From the NCBI GenBank assembly GCA_032622095.1, contig CP136061.1, positions 213,498,373 to 213,562,372 on the forward strand: a stretch of 64,000 nt of DNA. The letters are read 5' to 3'. Positions 47,330-60,202 of this stretch are shown piece by piece. Every line of letters starts with the position of its first letter. The first letter of the stretch is position 1. A model generated the notes under the pieces. The model searched no databases. It was not told the origin of the DNA and worked only from the letters and a program-made list of their open reading frames with translations. Position numbers and translations under genes: made by a program. Origin of the DNA: Siphonodentalium dalli (taxonomy: Eukaryota > Mollusca > Scaphopoda > Gadilida > Siphonodentaliidae).

Positions 47330-48230
47330 ATATATGTATAACACTGTAACATGTATATCAAGATTGTAAATATATATATAATAACATATAAATAAATAGA
47401 TTTATTGTATATGCTTAGTTTGCTTACATATACATATTTACAATAATATATTAATTACTATGTGTATGCGTATATCAGTACTGTTCTTACACCAATTATG
47501 ATATTGCTTGTTCCACCTATTGTCTAGCTGAGTTATTCGTTCATTTCTCGATTTACAAGCTCAATAAATTCGCACAACTTGCGGAGATGTGTTACATGGA
47601 CCATGGTCGTCATTCAGTAAATCACTCATCAATATTGTATTAGGTGCATATCTGTATAACACTGTAGCATGTATATCAAGATTGTAAATATGTATAATAA
47701 CATATAAATAAATAGATTTATTGTATATGCTTACATTTACATACTTTATAAGTATATACTATGTGTATGCGTATATTGATACTGTTCTTGCACCAATTAT
47801 GATATTGCTTGTTCCACCTATTGTCTAACTGAGTTATTCGATCATTTCTCGATTTACAAGCTTAATAAATTCGCACAACTTGCGGATATGTGCTACATTG
47901 TCGTCATTGATTAAATCACTCATCAATATTGTATTAGTTGCATATATGTATAACACTGTAAGATGTATATCAAGATTGTAAATATATATTACATATAAAT
48001 ACATAGATTTATTGTATATGCTTACATATACATATTTATAATTATATAATATGTGTATGCGTATATCGTTACTGTTGTTGCACCAATTATGATATTGCTT
48101 GTTCTACCTACATGTATTGTCTAGCTGAGTTATTCGATCATTTCTCGATTTACAATCTTAATAAATTCGCACAACTTGCGGAGATGTTTTACATGGTCGT
48201 CATTGAGTAAATCACTCATCAATATTGTAT
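47330..48230. repeat. ~294-318 bp tandem repeat, 3 copies
   Basis: acactgta(a/g)(c/g)atgtatatcaa begins near 47341, 47659 and 47953. Units share tgtgtatgcgtatat, caccaattatgatattgctt and cgcacaacttgcgga. The differences are mostly small AT indels. Confidence 0.92.
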
Positions 48231-48399
48231 GAGGATATCGGCTAGTTATCATTGGTAACAATCTGCGCCGGGCGTTGGTAATTTGTTTTACACACGAGAA
48301 GGTAGTGAAATTCATCTTTAAAATCTTGGGGGAGGTTATAGGGTAACAATCTTAAAACATTTGACAACGCTTCGTCCAATATCTCCGTTATTTATAGTC

Positions 48400-48500
48400 A
48401 AGATTAATCCCAATACCAATCATAGAAACACTTCTTCTTAGTCAATATTAATCCCAATACCAATCTTAGAAACACTTCTTCTTAGTCAATATTAATCCTC
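48400..48500. repeat. ~45 bp tandem repeat, 2 copies
   Basis: ttaatcccaataccaatc followed by tagaaacacttcttcttagt occurs twice, ending immediately before MITE copy 5. Confidence 0.88.
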
Positions 48501-48502
48501 CA

Positions 48503-48976
48503 TTAAAGGTACGGTTGGCCTTGGTGGTGGGTATCCCGCCACAAACAGAAAGAACAACAAAATGTAGACATACTTTGTCCGTATACAAATAAGAAATATC
48601 GCATAAACAGTATGTTATTGTCATATATTTGACCATTGTTATGTAAACAAAAGCATAAAAAGTTACTTTTCTGGTGTTTGTTTATATTATGATGGTAAAC
48701 ATAAAGAGCGTTATTTGTTTGTGAATTCCTGATATGGAACGAATAAAGAGCGTTTATACAATTTGTGTGTGATTAGCCAGCAGCATTGTGCTGTCTTCTG
48801 TAACACAAGCAGGCTCTTGATTAGATAAAATATAGTATGTCTTTATGATAACATGCTGTTTACGCGATGGTTATGGTATATATGAACGAAACTGTATGCG
48901 TTTTAATGTTTTTCTGTTTACGGTGATTGGAACAAATATGAATATTTTCGACAACTAAGGCCTCACGTGCCTTTAA
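48503..48976 (-). mobile_element. TTAA foldback MITE, copy 5
   Basis: TTAAAGGTACGGTTGGCCTT at the left, CTCACGTGCCTTTAA at the right. The core pair is ATAAAGAGCG at about 48709 and 48745 with gaattcctgatatgga between. Very close to copy 6 in sequence. Confidence 0.87.
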
Positions 48977-49385
48977 TCATAAGTTCAATCTTACTATATC
49001 TTGATTTAGTAAAGTGGCCCAGCAGTGTGTCCCATGTGGTTGGGATTAGATATTAAACAGTATCTAATCACCCCTTCCTATTAAGTATAAATTTATTTCT
49101 ATGTAATCCTATGTAAGAATGGCCTGACCTATTTCTATCCCGCACATGGTGAACTCGTGTTCATATAAACACCAATTGTCGAGCATACCAAACGTGTTTG
49201 TGTCGATAATTTAAACGGACATGATTCGAGCCTCCAAATTTCGTCTACGTAATTTGGAGGGACGGATACAATAGGTCGAGTCATACACGAAATATTGATA
49301 TGCCGGCTTCATATGCTTTGAAAAACACTTGCCGAAGTCACAGCCATTTTCTAACCGTTTTCAAGTTTTCGCCCGAAGTTAGACA
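48977..49385. other. No feature seen
   Basis: Unique-looking sequence. Confidence 0.4.
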
Positions 49386-49442
49386 AACGCTCTTTATTGA
49401 TACCATATCAGGAATAGAATAACACGGTACGCTCTTTTCTCT
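49386..49442 (+). repeat. Isolated CGCTCTTTAT core pair with CCATATCAGGAA
   Basis: AACGCTCTTTATTG, then ccatatcaggaa, then ACGCTCTTT 42 bp after the first word: spacing and internal word are exactly those of the TTAA MITE centre, but the arms and TTAA ends are absent on both sides. Confidence 0.65.
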
Positions 49443-50517
49443 TCCATGTCATGCATAATTTTGTTTTGTTTGGGTCCTAACACCTTGTTCATAGTTGCAT
49501 TGTTCATTCTCCAATGCGTCTTTTTGTGTTACAGAATGCTCATAGAAAGGTAGTTACGTATTTATCGACCTATTTCGATACCGGGGAAAAATCAAAAGCT
49601 AATAATATTATTTGTATTTTGCAGCATTTAATATATTTTATATGTTACGTGTCTAGCTACATATATTAAAACTTTCCAACCAACATTCCCCACGTCCAAC
49701 TTCATCCACACACGAATATACGTATTTTACAGTTACAAGTACCAACGATAGACAGACACAAGCCATACAACCCGTAGACACATCAGAATCGGAATCACTG
49801 TATCTTTCTACTAAGATGATAATTGCTATCACAAGATTTTCCCTATGCGTATACCGTATGTAATTATTTCATGCAATCATGCTGCAATCATGTACCTATT
49901 TCTACCCCCGGAACTTGATGAAAGCAAACTAAACCATATGTTTAATTTGTGGCCTCTAAATTATGTAGTTACGATCACAGGGGCTTGTCGTTAAACACTC
50001 TTTTCCTATATTTATAGATAATCACAAAGTTATTTCGTAATAGACAAAATACGCATAAAAGCCGATTTAAGCGATAAAAATACACAGCACGCCGTCGCAA
50101 ACAGGTCATTTAGTTCATTTTCATTGCAAAAAATAATGTGAAATTATTACATAATTATTGGAATTGAGTGGAATCTTGAATTCAAATATGCGGTTGATTT
50201 GGGCATTCGATATTTCGATGAATGTAGAAGTTTTGTACAAAATGTGTGTTTTGTTGATCGATTTTATAAGTTGTCGAATGGCTTATCTTAGAATTGTGTA
50301 CCAGATTTGTAAACTATAGCTTTTACTCGATCGATTGGTTTGATATTTTAGGGATTGGTTCAGGCGTTTGTGAATTACGGTCCTTATAAGTGAGTACGTG
50401 AGGAATTTGTGAGATCCATTGTAACATATTATATCAATAACGATGCGTTTGTTAAATTGGGGCGTTCGTTTTTAATTCAAATTTTTTAAATATATATTTT
50501 TTCAACGTCACGCCCCT
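49443..50517. other. No feature seen
   Basis: AT-rich unique-looking DNA up to the long-TIR element. Confidence 0.4.
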
Positions 50518-53500
50518 TAGTAGAGTCGCTTATGTCAGATTTTGGGAAAATCATGAACAAATATAGAGACCATGCTCATGAGCCAGTATATGGTCTCTAC
50601 TTCAGAAAAAAATTGTTAGTCCCCCTGGGGTCGCGACTGGGTGGTCTGATAACGTCACAAAGATGGCCACCATGCTCATTTTCTCAAGTTCGTTATTGTT
50701 GGATTTCATGATAAAAATATAATTGTGATATAAAATATATGACAATCCTTTTGTAAAGTGTATGGTGTTACGCCATGTTATATTTTATATTTTGTCATCC
50801 CGATCAAAGATGGCCGCCAAAATGGCGACCGGAAGTGGAAAATTTATGATTTTCCATATAAGTCGCCTACATTATTTCCGATGGTATCGAACTGGTGACG
50901 ATTAGAGAGCATATCTCTATTCAATCTTGATAACGAATCACGTAGGCATCACAATAATTGATTTCGTGGATCATAACCTTGATTTTCTTCCCCAAATTGG
51001 ATAGTTTAAAGGAAGTGGTATGAATTTTCGCCAAAATATACGTTTTTATTTTCTAACTATTTCCTTAAAGAAAATTGGAAATAATCGGTATTGGAAATGA
51101 GAGGGATCATTACATAAGGTATCTACAACTAACTGGATCCTGATACTGTCAACTTAATCCAAGATGGCTTCCAATATGGCAGCCATAATTCGATAATACG
51201 CAAATTTTAGCATCTTTCACCCAACTTCGTTTATGTCATGTAGAAGGAGAATGAGGTAGACTATTTGCTTCTTCCAAATAAATAATCGCCATGTTATGAC
51301 ACATTCATATTAGTTGTCTTATCGCAATGACTCAAAATGCGAGTTCATATGACAATTATGTTTTAAATAAGCATCGTAAAAATTCGCCGAACGTTATATA
51401 TGTTTATACATCAAATAACATGTCCACTACAGGAGAACGATATTTCGGTGTTAGATATATGAATGAATGTACTCCTATTTAGGTAATCCGAAGTTATTAA
51501 TATCTTATTGTAATCGAGATGGCCGCCAATGTGGCGGCAATATATCCCACCGTGTAAGAATTACACATATGCAAATCGTTATCGTACATGGGCTTTCGGT
51601 GAGAACGTACCATTCACTATATAAAACCGAAATATATGTACAAGCAAGATAAGTATGTGGACTTGTGCCAAATTTGATTCTGATATTATATAAATATTTT
51701 AATAGAGACCAATATGGTATGTGGAGAGAATAATGAAGCTGCCAACTTCAGGCGCTGTCAGCTACCAGAGCTCAAATGATGCATTTGATCGTCATACGTT
51801 CATGCATATCGATAACGAATGAGTATATCTACTCGTATACTAAAAGGTCTAGCGACGGACTCAATCATATTACTGTGTGTAGCTAACAGTGAGCGGCTTA
51901 AACCAGGAGATCGCCCGGGGCCTTATTCGGATAGTATAGCTATACTTTAATATTGTCCATTTCACCATGGTACATGTATACCGCCGGTTTTCTGACATAA
52001 TAGCCATAAAAGCCCAGTCTTCATAAAATGAATCCTTGTATCGGTACTGGAATGGAAAATCGACACGAAATGATTGCTTCTACCATTCTGGCAAAGATAT
52101 ATCTGGAGGAAGAACTGTTGATGATTGCCTTATGCTTAAACTGCTTCTTGTCACCAGTTCATACTAAGTACCGGTACATTTCCACGCGTGCATTAATATG
52201 ACGACCAAGATTGTATCGTATAATTAATTTGTCTCATATACATGTAGCGCTGATGTGTTTCTGGACCACCACACTCTCGTTAGATGGGGTGAATGTAAAA
52301 TGATTCCATGAAAGACTCACATAAGCCTGCACAGTTGATGTCGAATCCAGTCCACGATGAAACGTATACTTATGGTTGTTGTTTTAATCATGGAATAAAT
52401 ATTGTTTAAACTAAGGTCTATTTGATCAAACTGGATTGCTTATCAAGTGAATATGTATGGAGCTCTTCGTATAATAGCCACACCATGACCGTTTAGATTT
52501 CTGCTGAAGTTGATATATATATATTCCCTTGGTTGGGGTTGATTATCATGATGCATGAATGCAGCATGATATATACAAATTATGGGAATAGCCAGACTGA
52601 TCTGATAACTCCTAGTCGAACATAATTACAACAGTTTCAGGAATTATGATATAGATGGAGCGGCATATATAATATGATCTGAAAGATGTCATTATTATAG
52701 TGAACCACGGCCACCTTCATAGTTACGCGTGCTAATTCAACTTCCTTCATTTCCTTTGGTTCATGATAACGTTTTGACTCAGAAACAACATGGCCCGGCA
52801 CGAGCTGTTATGAACTCCAACTATTACTTCACATTGTATTGTAAGAAGTTAGTGGACTACGTTGCCCCATTATGTCATTCAATATTCAGAACCTGGATTC
52901 CAGAGTATATTGAACATAATAAATCAAACTGATGACATGACACAAGAAGACCCATCAATACCAATGGATTCTACACCCGTGTCCCACCGTGTGGCTATAC
53001 AGTTCGTCAAATACAGGAATTAGTAATATAATAAGTATCGCCTGTCTATTTCGGCGCATATCTATTACGTTTACCATTCACATTCTTTCGTAATCTAAAC
53101 TGCAGGGTTGGATATGCAGAGCAGTTGCGCAGTCCCTGTTGATTTCGATAAACGTCAAAATAACCACTTTCCTGTTGAACTGTACACACGCAATGCATTG
53201 TCCCACTAAACCTCTACGACTAAATCATATAAATCAATTTACTGTATACTATCAATGGTCCATAACATTCATACTGTCTTCATACCAAGAAATATTTCGT
53301 ATTCAATTAACTGAACACGAGGAAAGACAAGAACCAGACACACACTTCGTCTGGTGTCGGGGATCTAGCCTGGTGCATGATACTGTACATTTCAAATGAA
53401 TAAACATGTCCTGGGATGTCAATAACCTATAGTAACGTCATATAAGGACTTCACATATGGCATGACAGTGGTTGGACTACTTTGTTGAATATCATCATCC

Positions 53501-54936
53501 ACAATATTCACAATATATCACTTTAATCTTGACACGAGACGCTATCCCCTATACGAATATATTATCCACCTATGGGGGCCTATTCTATTTTGATATGTCG
53601 TGGTTATCAATACGATTGGAACCTGCCAAGTTGAGCAAAACGAGGTTCGAATTGTGTTACCGTGCAAATTTAATTCAAGGTTACATGGCATCTATCAGTG
53701 AGACAAGCAGGCCAAATGACAGCCATATAATTAATTCTACTATTGTTTGTGTTTTGTAAACAATGATGTATTGTTTCTTGCCTGCTAAACATAATGGTAT
53801 AGCTGAGAAGTACAATCCCCACCTCATAGATATCACAATAAATAGTTATGTATTGCTATCACATATGCTACACTATAGGCATTTTCTACTGAGAAGATGT
53901 CATGAAAACAACTAACACCAAAGCTTATCTGCATCATCAACTGCATTTGATATGGTAACCGCCATTATTTCTCAATTAGTACTCTGGCCTAGAGTATAGC
54001 ACAGAAGGCTGGATATTGAGATGGTAATATTTGTCCCTGAAGCTAAGATGGAGGTCTACACATACTTTCTAATTTCACATAGAGAGTTGGATTTTCTCTT
54101 CAACTCCCACCTCACTTAACATCAGGACATTTGAAGAGATGAAACGTATGCAGTATAGGACGTCCGTTAATTTGTATAAGAAATTAAAGCTATGCGTGTG
54201 TACTGAAAAGTAGCCGACTAACCCATGATGGAATGCCAGGGCGACATTTGGTGGTGTAACGATCACTGACTTGTGTATATTGACTGCCATTTTGGTAGCC
54301 ATCTTGGATGAAATTGAACAGTTTGATATAATTCCGTAAGTGGCACGAATATTTCCCTCTCACTGAATTCCGCTAATTTCTTGAAATCTATTGCTAGAAC
54401 ATCGGAATTGATTTTTGACAAAATGCAATAATTCGGTTGTCTAAAGTGGATTTTTGACAGATCGAACATATTTTGTACAATAAAATTGATGCACTATACT
54501 GCTGAAGTAATAAGAAAACACTGAATTGTCACAATTCGCAGTCGCTACCACACGGAAGATCATTTACATGATATTCTTGAAAATCGCAAACTTGTTGATT
54601 TTCTGGTGCCATTTTGGTAGCCATCTTTGACTAGAATAACATTTTCCAGTGAATTTGGGTACTGAATTTGAGAGCTACTATTGTTGAATTGCCCTTACTG
54701 AAAAAAATGTATAACAATTCAGAAATATGCGCCGAATCCATCAGTTCTTAGGACAACCCTACATCTGAACTGAACTGATAATGACGTCATCTTTGTGACG
54801 TCATACTTCCATCCAGTCGCGGACCCATGAAGTCTAACAAACTTTTTCGGACAAAGTAAGTGATACCCTATCATAATATCATAGTCTCTACATTTGTTCA
54901 AAAAATTCCCACGGAAGTACATAAGCGACTCTACTA
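50518..54936. mobile_element. ~4.4 kb noncoding element with long degenerate inverted repeats
   Basis: The left end TAGTAGAGTCGCTTATGT is matched exactly, inverted, at 54919-54936. Similarity continues inward about 170 bp (tgaacaaat(a/g)tagagac, gcgactgg, cgtcacaaagatg). Further in, both ends carry modules with aagatggc(t/c)(a/g)ccaaaatggc, about 350 bp apart: near 50645, 50805, 51165 and 51520 on the left, and near 54620 and 54290 on the right. CCT flanks both ends, possibly a 3 bp target duplication. The 2.5 kb middle has no recognisable protein. I cannot assign a superfamily. Confidence 0.65.
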
Positions 54937-55511
54937 CCTGGAATAATGATTATAATTTATCTCGTACAATATTGCTGACCATTACAAAAATAAAAAATAC
55001 GATACATAGGTCCTTGGCGCAAATTACTATCTACATAACTGAAATTAATCCTAGAAATAACGGCTTTTGTCGAGCTCTCGACTAAATGTGGCTTTGATAA
55101 ATATAATTTTTTTACATTAAATCCTGTTCGGTGAATCGTCAACTGCCTATAATTGGGTCATGCATTTCATATTCCTTTAAAACGTATAACACGAACCGAA
55201 ATCACATCTTGTTGATCTATATGACTAAATGCGGTAGATAGAATAACAGGGCGTGTATTTGATTGCGCGTCCATTGACTAATCGATCGGTAATTCACCGG
55301 TAGAATACTGGGGTAACTTATAGTGCTGCGTGTTATAATATCCGAACTGCAGACAACTATCAAGACAAAAAATTCACTTGAGTTTGTAGAAATTAATAAA
55401 AAATTAAGCTATATAAATATCAGAAACGGTGTAGTATGGGTGTATTTTATTGTAGTATGTCGCTGTGTTGGCACACATAGTGTGAACAGAGACCGGCACA
55501 CCCTGCTATAG
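54937..55511. other. No feature seen
   Basis: Unique-looking AT-rich DNA. Confidence 0.4.
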
Positions 55512-55930
55512 CCTTCAATAGAACACGCTCAAACTTGATGACGGACTTTGCATGCGCCATTAACGATAAAGGTCAAAGCAATTAACATACGGAAGTGTGA
55601 CGAATGCGCTATATTTATCGGGAAGACATGTGCCGAGAACGCTCTTAAGAAATTAATTTAGTTTGAGTGTGATTTATTGAAGGGTATTGCGATGTGGCCT
55701 TTATGTACATTAAAACGTGATCCCAGCCTCCAACAGTAACATCCCCAATAAAACACACTCAAACTAAATTGATTTCCTATATTTATATAGCTTTTTTCTT
55801 ATTAATTTCAATAAACTCAGCTGAATTTCTTTTTCAAAAGGTGTCAGCAATTCTCGATCGATTAGTCTATGCCCGCGCACTTTGAAACAAGGTGTGACGT
55901 CGGTTCATATTATGTTGTGTTTTATTGGGA
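55512..55930. repeat. Four dispersed inverted/direct copies of a ~25-35 bp motif
   Basis: The motif CAATAAAACACACTCAAACT occurs at 55746-55765, inverted (with changes) at 55649-55686, in a variant at 55512-55536 and inverted in part at 55914-55929. The 55649/55741 pair can form a ~33 bp stem with a ~55 bp loop. Perhaps remains of nested foldbacks. Confidence 0.7.
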
Positions 55931-56396
55931 TATGAAACGCTTGCCCCAATTTCCAGCTGATCAATCACAGAACAGGATTTAGTGTAATAAAACACAGGGG
56001 ATATGTAAATATTTTGCTATGAATACTGGCGACAATTTGTATTTTTATTCTCTCTGAGGTGGCAATTCCTGTAATTTTGGTCTATCGTTGCAAGGCACAT
56101 TTGCAAATGAGTTCGGATATGAGTATTATCGACCTATTTTGATCAACGGAGCACGACAAAGAAGACGAGGAATTGCTGTTATATTGCGATGCGAAGAAGA
56201 TGAGTCGATGCTTTGTGGAACATTACATATGGTCTAACCCATGTTGAGCTTCGAAATGTTTCACCATAACGCAGACATGGGGTCTTTCCCCCAGGTCGAT
56301 CAAATAAGCAACGACTTTGGTTGTGTAATCAAGGATATATTCGCTCATGGGTCCCAGCGTGTCTAACGACATCTGCACCCTTTTAAAGCTCAAGTT
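55931..56396. other. No feature seen
   Basis: Unique-looking sequence. Confidence 0.4.
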
Positions 56397-57606
56397 TACT
56401 TTGTAATGTTTGAGCTATTGCCATGGGTTGGCGTCGTCGTCCGCGTATGCGTCCGTTCCTCCGTCGACAATTTCCTTTGGCTCACCCTACAAGCCGCATC
56501 CCTCATCCAATCATTACAAAGATGGTAGATCATCCTCTAGATGGTTGCCATTGATTTCCCCCGAAATTCTTTTAAAAACATGGCCACCGGCAGCCATTTT
56601 GGATTTCAAATTTGAATCCATCGGCACACACTGCAGCCCGCATTTATTGGAGAAATGTTTACATGCATGTTTAGGATCACCTATATATATGCATGAGCTA
56701 TCGAATTTCAGCATTTTCGATGAAAAACATGGCCTCCAGCAGACATCTTCAATTTTACTGCTGGCATGGCTAAATCCTTTGGCCACCATACAGACCACAT
56801 CGCCACCAAACTTCATATGGGTCTTCGGTTAACCTCTAGATGGGAGCCATCGATATTTTGCGAAATTAGTTTTTTAAAAATGACCGCCTGCAGACATCTT
56901 GGATTTTACTCTTTGCATGACTGAATCCTTTGGCACACCCTACTGGCCACATCCCACATCCGATCATCAACAACCTGTATATGGGTCCTCGTGGTGACTT
57001 CTAGATGGGAGTTATCGATTTTTTTTAAATTCGTAGAAAAACATGGCTGCCAGTCAGGACCGGCGGTCAGTTTGGATTTTACTCTTTGCATGACTAAATC
57101 CTTTGGCACACCCACAGGCAACATAACATCTCTCATCCTATCAGCACCAAACTTTATATGGATCGTTATGGTGACCTATAGATGGGAGCCATCGATTATT
57201 TCCGAAATTCTTTAAAAACATGGCTGCCAGCGGCAATTTTGGATTTTTCTCATTTTCTGACTAAATCCTTTGGCACACCAACAGGCCAGATCCCTCTCAT
57301 CAAATCGTTACCAAACTTCATATGGATCTTCGTGGTGACTCTAGATTGGAGCCATCGATTATTTCCGAAATTCGGTATAAAACATCGCTGCCAGCAGTCA
57401 TATTGGATTCAAATTTGAACCCATCCGCACACCATGAAGCCTACAATTATTGGTGAAATGTTTGTAATGAAAATATTTTCATCAACACAATACAATAATA
57501 ACCTTTAATGTAACTGTTTGGCGTTCCTTCTGCTTTATCATTATATCCATTGCTCAGCAAAAAATAAATTCCTTCTCATGTTGAGCTACAGTGTCATTGA
57601 CACTTT
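56397..57606 (-). mobile_element. Pearl/Helentron-like non-autonomous element, copy B
   Basis: Reverse-oriented relative of 17656-18755. Its minus-strand 5' end is AGTGTCAATGACACTGTAGC then TCAACATG; its 3' end has ccatggcaatagctcaaa, a hairpin and TTGAGCT. The core holds about five ~165 bp units with aaaacatggctgcc, actaaatcctttggcacacc and ttcatatggatcttcg. Compared with copy A the core units are more diverged, yet both termini are conserved, which argues that the termini are the functional parts. No coding capacity. Confidence 0.78.
56500..57420 (-). repeat. ~165 bp tandem core repeat, about 5 units
   Basis: gatgggagccatcgat-type words recur near 56530, 56840, 57005, 57180 and 57340. The minus strand reads aaaggatttagtca, gagtaaaatccaagatgg and ggcggccatg-type words as in the 17.8-18.7 kb array. 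The open frames here are periodic artefacts. Confidence 0.85.
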
Positions 57607-57689
57607 CATATATTATGGTTGCTTTTCCAAAATCGAATGTCAGAAACAATGAAATACTAGTATGTTCATCTATATACTCCCACAGTTTG

Positions 57690-59214
57690 GTTAATTTTAT
57701 TTCAGTGATGAACGTCAAGTCTGCCAACGACGATAAGTTCCGGGTTGCATGTTGCTCGATGGATGGGGCCTTGTCCGCTTGTCATGTCATCACTCCTCAA
57801 ACCACATATCCCCTGGTGCGACAACACTACCATTAGTATATACATTAATTTTTCTCCTCTACGTGAACGATATGTCAAATGCAACTACTATGGATCACTT
57901 ATCATATGCCGACGATACAACCCTTATGGCCAGTGGACAAAATGAAGCGTTAACCCAAAGTTATGTCAATAACGAATTAAGAAATCTATCTGACTGGTGT
58001 TGCTGCAACAAACTAGCCATCAATGCTAACAAAAGCAATTATATGCTCTTGCATCCACAAAACAATGACAAAAAATGGAATACAATTAAAATATATCTCA
58101 ATGGAGCCGAACTTCTACGGATAGGGGGAACATGCGGAGCGAATCGTCTGCCAAATTTTTAGGTATCCATATAGATGAAAACCTGACCTTTAATAAACAC
58201 ATTTCTATTGTATGCTCAAAAATGGCACATGCAATTTATTGCATTAATAAAGTTAAACATTTTCTCCCGAGCAAGGCTCTCAAAACATTATACTTCGCCC
58301 TAATTCAAAGCCACTTAGTTTATGGCATCCAAATATGGGGACATGTACCAGCAGTGAAGAAACTATATTTATTACAAAAACGAGCCATGAGAATTATATG
58401 TAACAAAAAATATAGAAGTCACACCGATCCTCTTTTCAAACAAGAAAACATTTAAAAAATAGATGATTTACATTAATTACATGCATCCATTTTCATGCAT
58501 GATTGGTACTACGATCGCTTACCAGTGTCTTTTTCTGGTATGTATGACAAGAGAGCAGAACCAAATAGACGACAACCTAATCCTATAGTACAAAAAAAAT
58601 TCAGGACCATCTCTTTTTATAAAGTTTTCCCATACCATTCATTCCCCTTTATGTGGAATTACCTTGAAAGAAAATATACCTCTAAACAATCAAGACATGT
58701 GTTCCGAAAACGTTTGAAAACGGATATCATTAATACCTATCCAGCTAGCGTGCGATGCAAAAACCGAAGATGCCCTGATTGCACAAACGATACATAATTT
58801 TCTGATAACAAAACATCAACAACAACAAAAAACAAAAAAACATTCCCAAAACCTCACTCACATTATTCCTACTCGGTTCCACTCACACATGAATATTCAT
58901 AGTTTCATTCATTATATCGACCAAGTAGGTGCCCATACATATGAACCACTTTTCGTACCATCGCCCTAACAACGCCTATATATATAAAAAAAAACAGTCT
59001 GCACACGATAAACGTAACCTAAAAACAATCAAATTAATTCGGCCATCTTCATCATATAATCTGTCACCACATCCAGGGGTGATAGGAAGACAGTCAGTCA
59101 TGACTATATCACCCCTAGCAATATACATGTATAGTCTATCAATATTATATTTATTTGTAATTGTACTTTCCATGTGTGTATATTGTAAATAAAATTATCC
59201 TATCCTATCCTACA
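57690..59214 (+). pseudogene. LINE relic (reverse transcriptase C-terminal half, 3' UTR and tail)
   Basis: A 5'-truncated LINE on the plus strand. The first frame (57749-58162) carries FLLYVNDM and SYADD (about 57905), RT motifs. A frameshift near 58130 leads to KFLGIHIDENLTFNKHI, LIQSHLVYGIQIWG and LQKRAMRIICN (58132-58455), the usual thumb-like region of Jockey/CR1-type LINEs; two stops follow at about 58453-58480, then the same frame runs to 58797 and ends in a CRRCPDC-like cluster. The 3' UTR ends gtaaataaaattatcctatc, i.e. an AATAAA and a (TATCC)n tail. No RNase H. It is dead through frameshift, stops and 5' truncation. Confidence 0.85.
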
Positions 59215-60202
59215 TTAATACAAGGTTTATATCTATAGGACCTATATTGAGCATAGACTCACTTGCGATCAAAATGCATCAATATCCCCCGTGTAAAAGA
59301 TAATGACACATACCAAGTTCTTTAGACCATATTTGCCCTTTAATTTGGTGTATCTCCCGCATCGATACGTGTAAGATCACCAAAGATATATATGAATATG
59401 TTCACACTTTCAAAACCCACCAAATAGTGCATAATACTACTGCAGAATTCCACTTCACCGTGTGTGGTCCTGTCTGTGTGACAACAGAAGAGTAAATTCT
59501 GGAGTGCTACTGGAATCAGGGAGCTAAATGTGTTCCAGAGTCGGGGAGCGAGTGCACTGTGAAAAGGTGAAGGTAACTGAAGAATGACCTTCACCTGATA
59601 CATGTGACACATTACTAAAGGATGACATCGTGTTTATTTTATTTGTACATCATATCTAAATAATTTAGACTGGTGAATCAATGGGGGAATGGATTTTTGT
59701 GAGTTGGAAATTTATTTAACTGGCTGCTGTAGTTCTGGGTTTTTCCAGATCAAATTTGGCTGTGGGATAGCCCTGTCGTTCACTTGGGGATATATTTTAA
59801 AGAGTCAACACTTATGATTTTTCTTGCATTTTCGTGATCAACTTGTGTCAATCTAGCTGGGTAAACATCACTAGAGTGGCCTGTAGGCTTCAATTCAGTG
59901 AATTTGGCCGAAACGTTAACACTGTCGCCTATGGGAAACCATTTAGTTCAATGATTCCTACTATGCTATATTTGATGGGAATCTGTTCAATGGTTTGTCC
60001 GGTTTTGAAAGTGTGCACATATTCATACATATCTTTGGTGATCTTGCACGTATCGATGCGGGCGATACACCAAATTAAAGGGCAAATATGGTCTAAAGAA
60101 CTGGATGTGTGGCATTAATTATGCACAGGGGATATTGATGAATTTTAATAGGAAGTGACTCTATGCTCAATATTGTTCCGATAGATATAAACATTGTATT
60201 AA
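59215..60202. mobile_element. 988 bp TTAA-bounded element with ~185 bp TIRs
   Basis: It begins TTAATACAAGGTTTATATC and ends with the inverse GATATAAACATTGTATTAA. The inverted repeats run for about 185 bp (to about 59400 and from about 60010) and share tttgccctttaatttggtgt and gatcaccaaagatat. It starts exactly where the (TATCC)n tail of the LINE relic stops, and its right TTAA is the left TTAA of MITE copy 6. Inside is a decayed LINE fragment. The TTAA ends suggest the same target preference as the other MITE family. Confidence 0.75.
59400..59660 (-). pseudogene. LINE C-terminal fragment, copy 2
   Basis: A minus frame contains FHSALAPRLWN followed by a Leu-rich stretch, the ALAPRLWN motif found near the C-terminus of CR1/L2-like ORF2 proteins. 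Neighbouring nucleotides match 16690-16850 closely. The fragment lies within the 988 bp TTAA element. Confidence 0.6.

Noticed and set aside
56410-57418. Overlapping open frames of 74-140 codons
   Set aside because: They follow the ~165 bp period of the pearl-like core repeat and have no recognisable domain.
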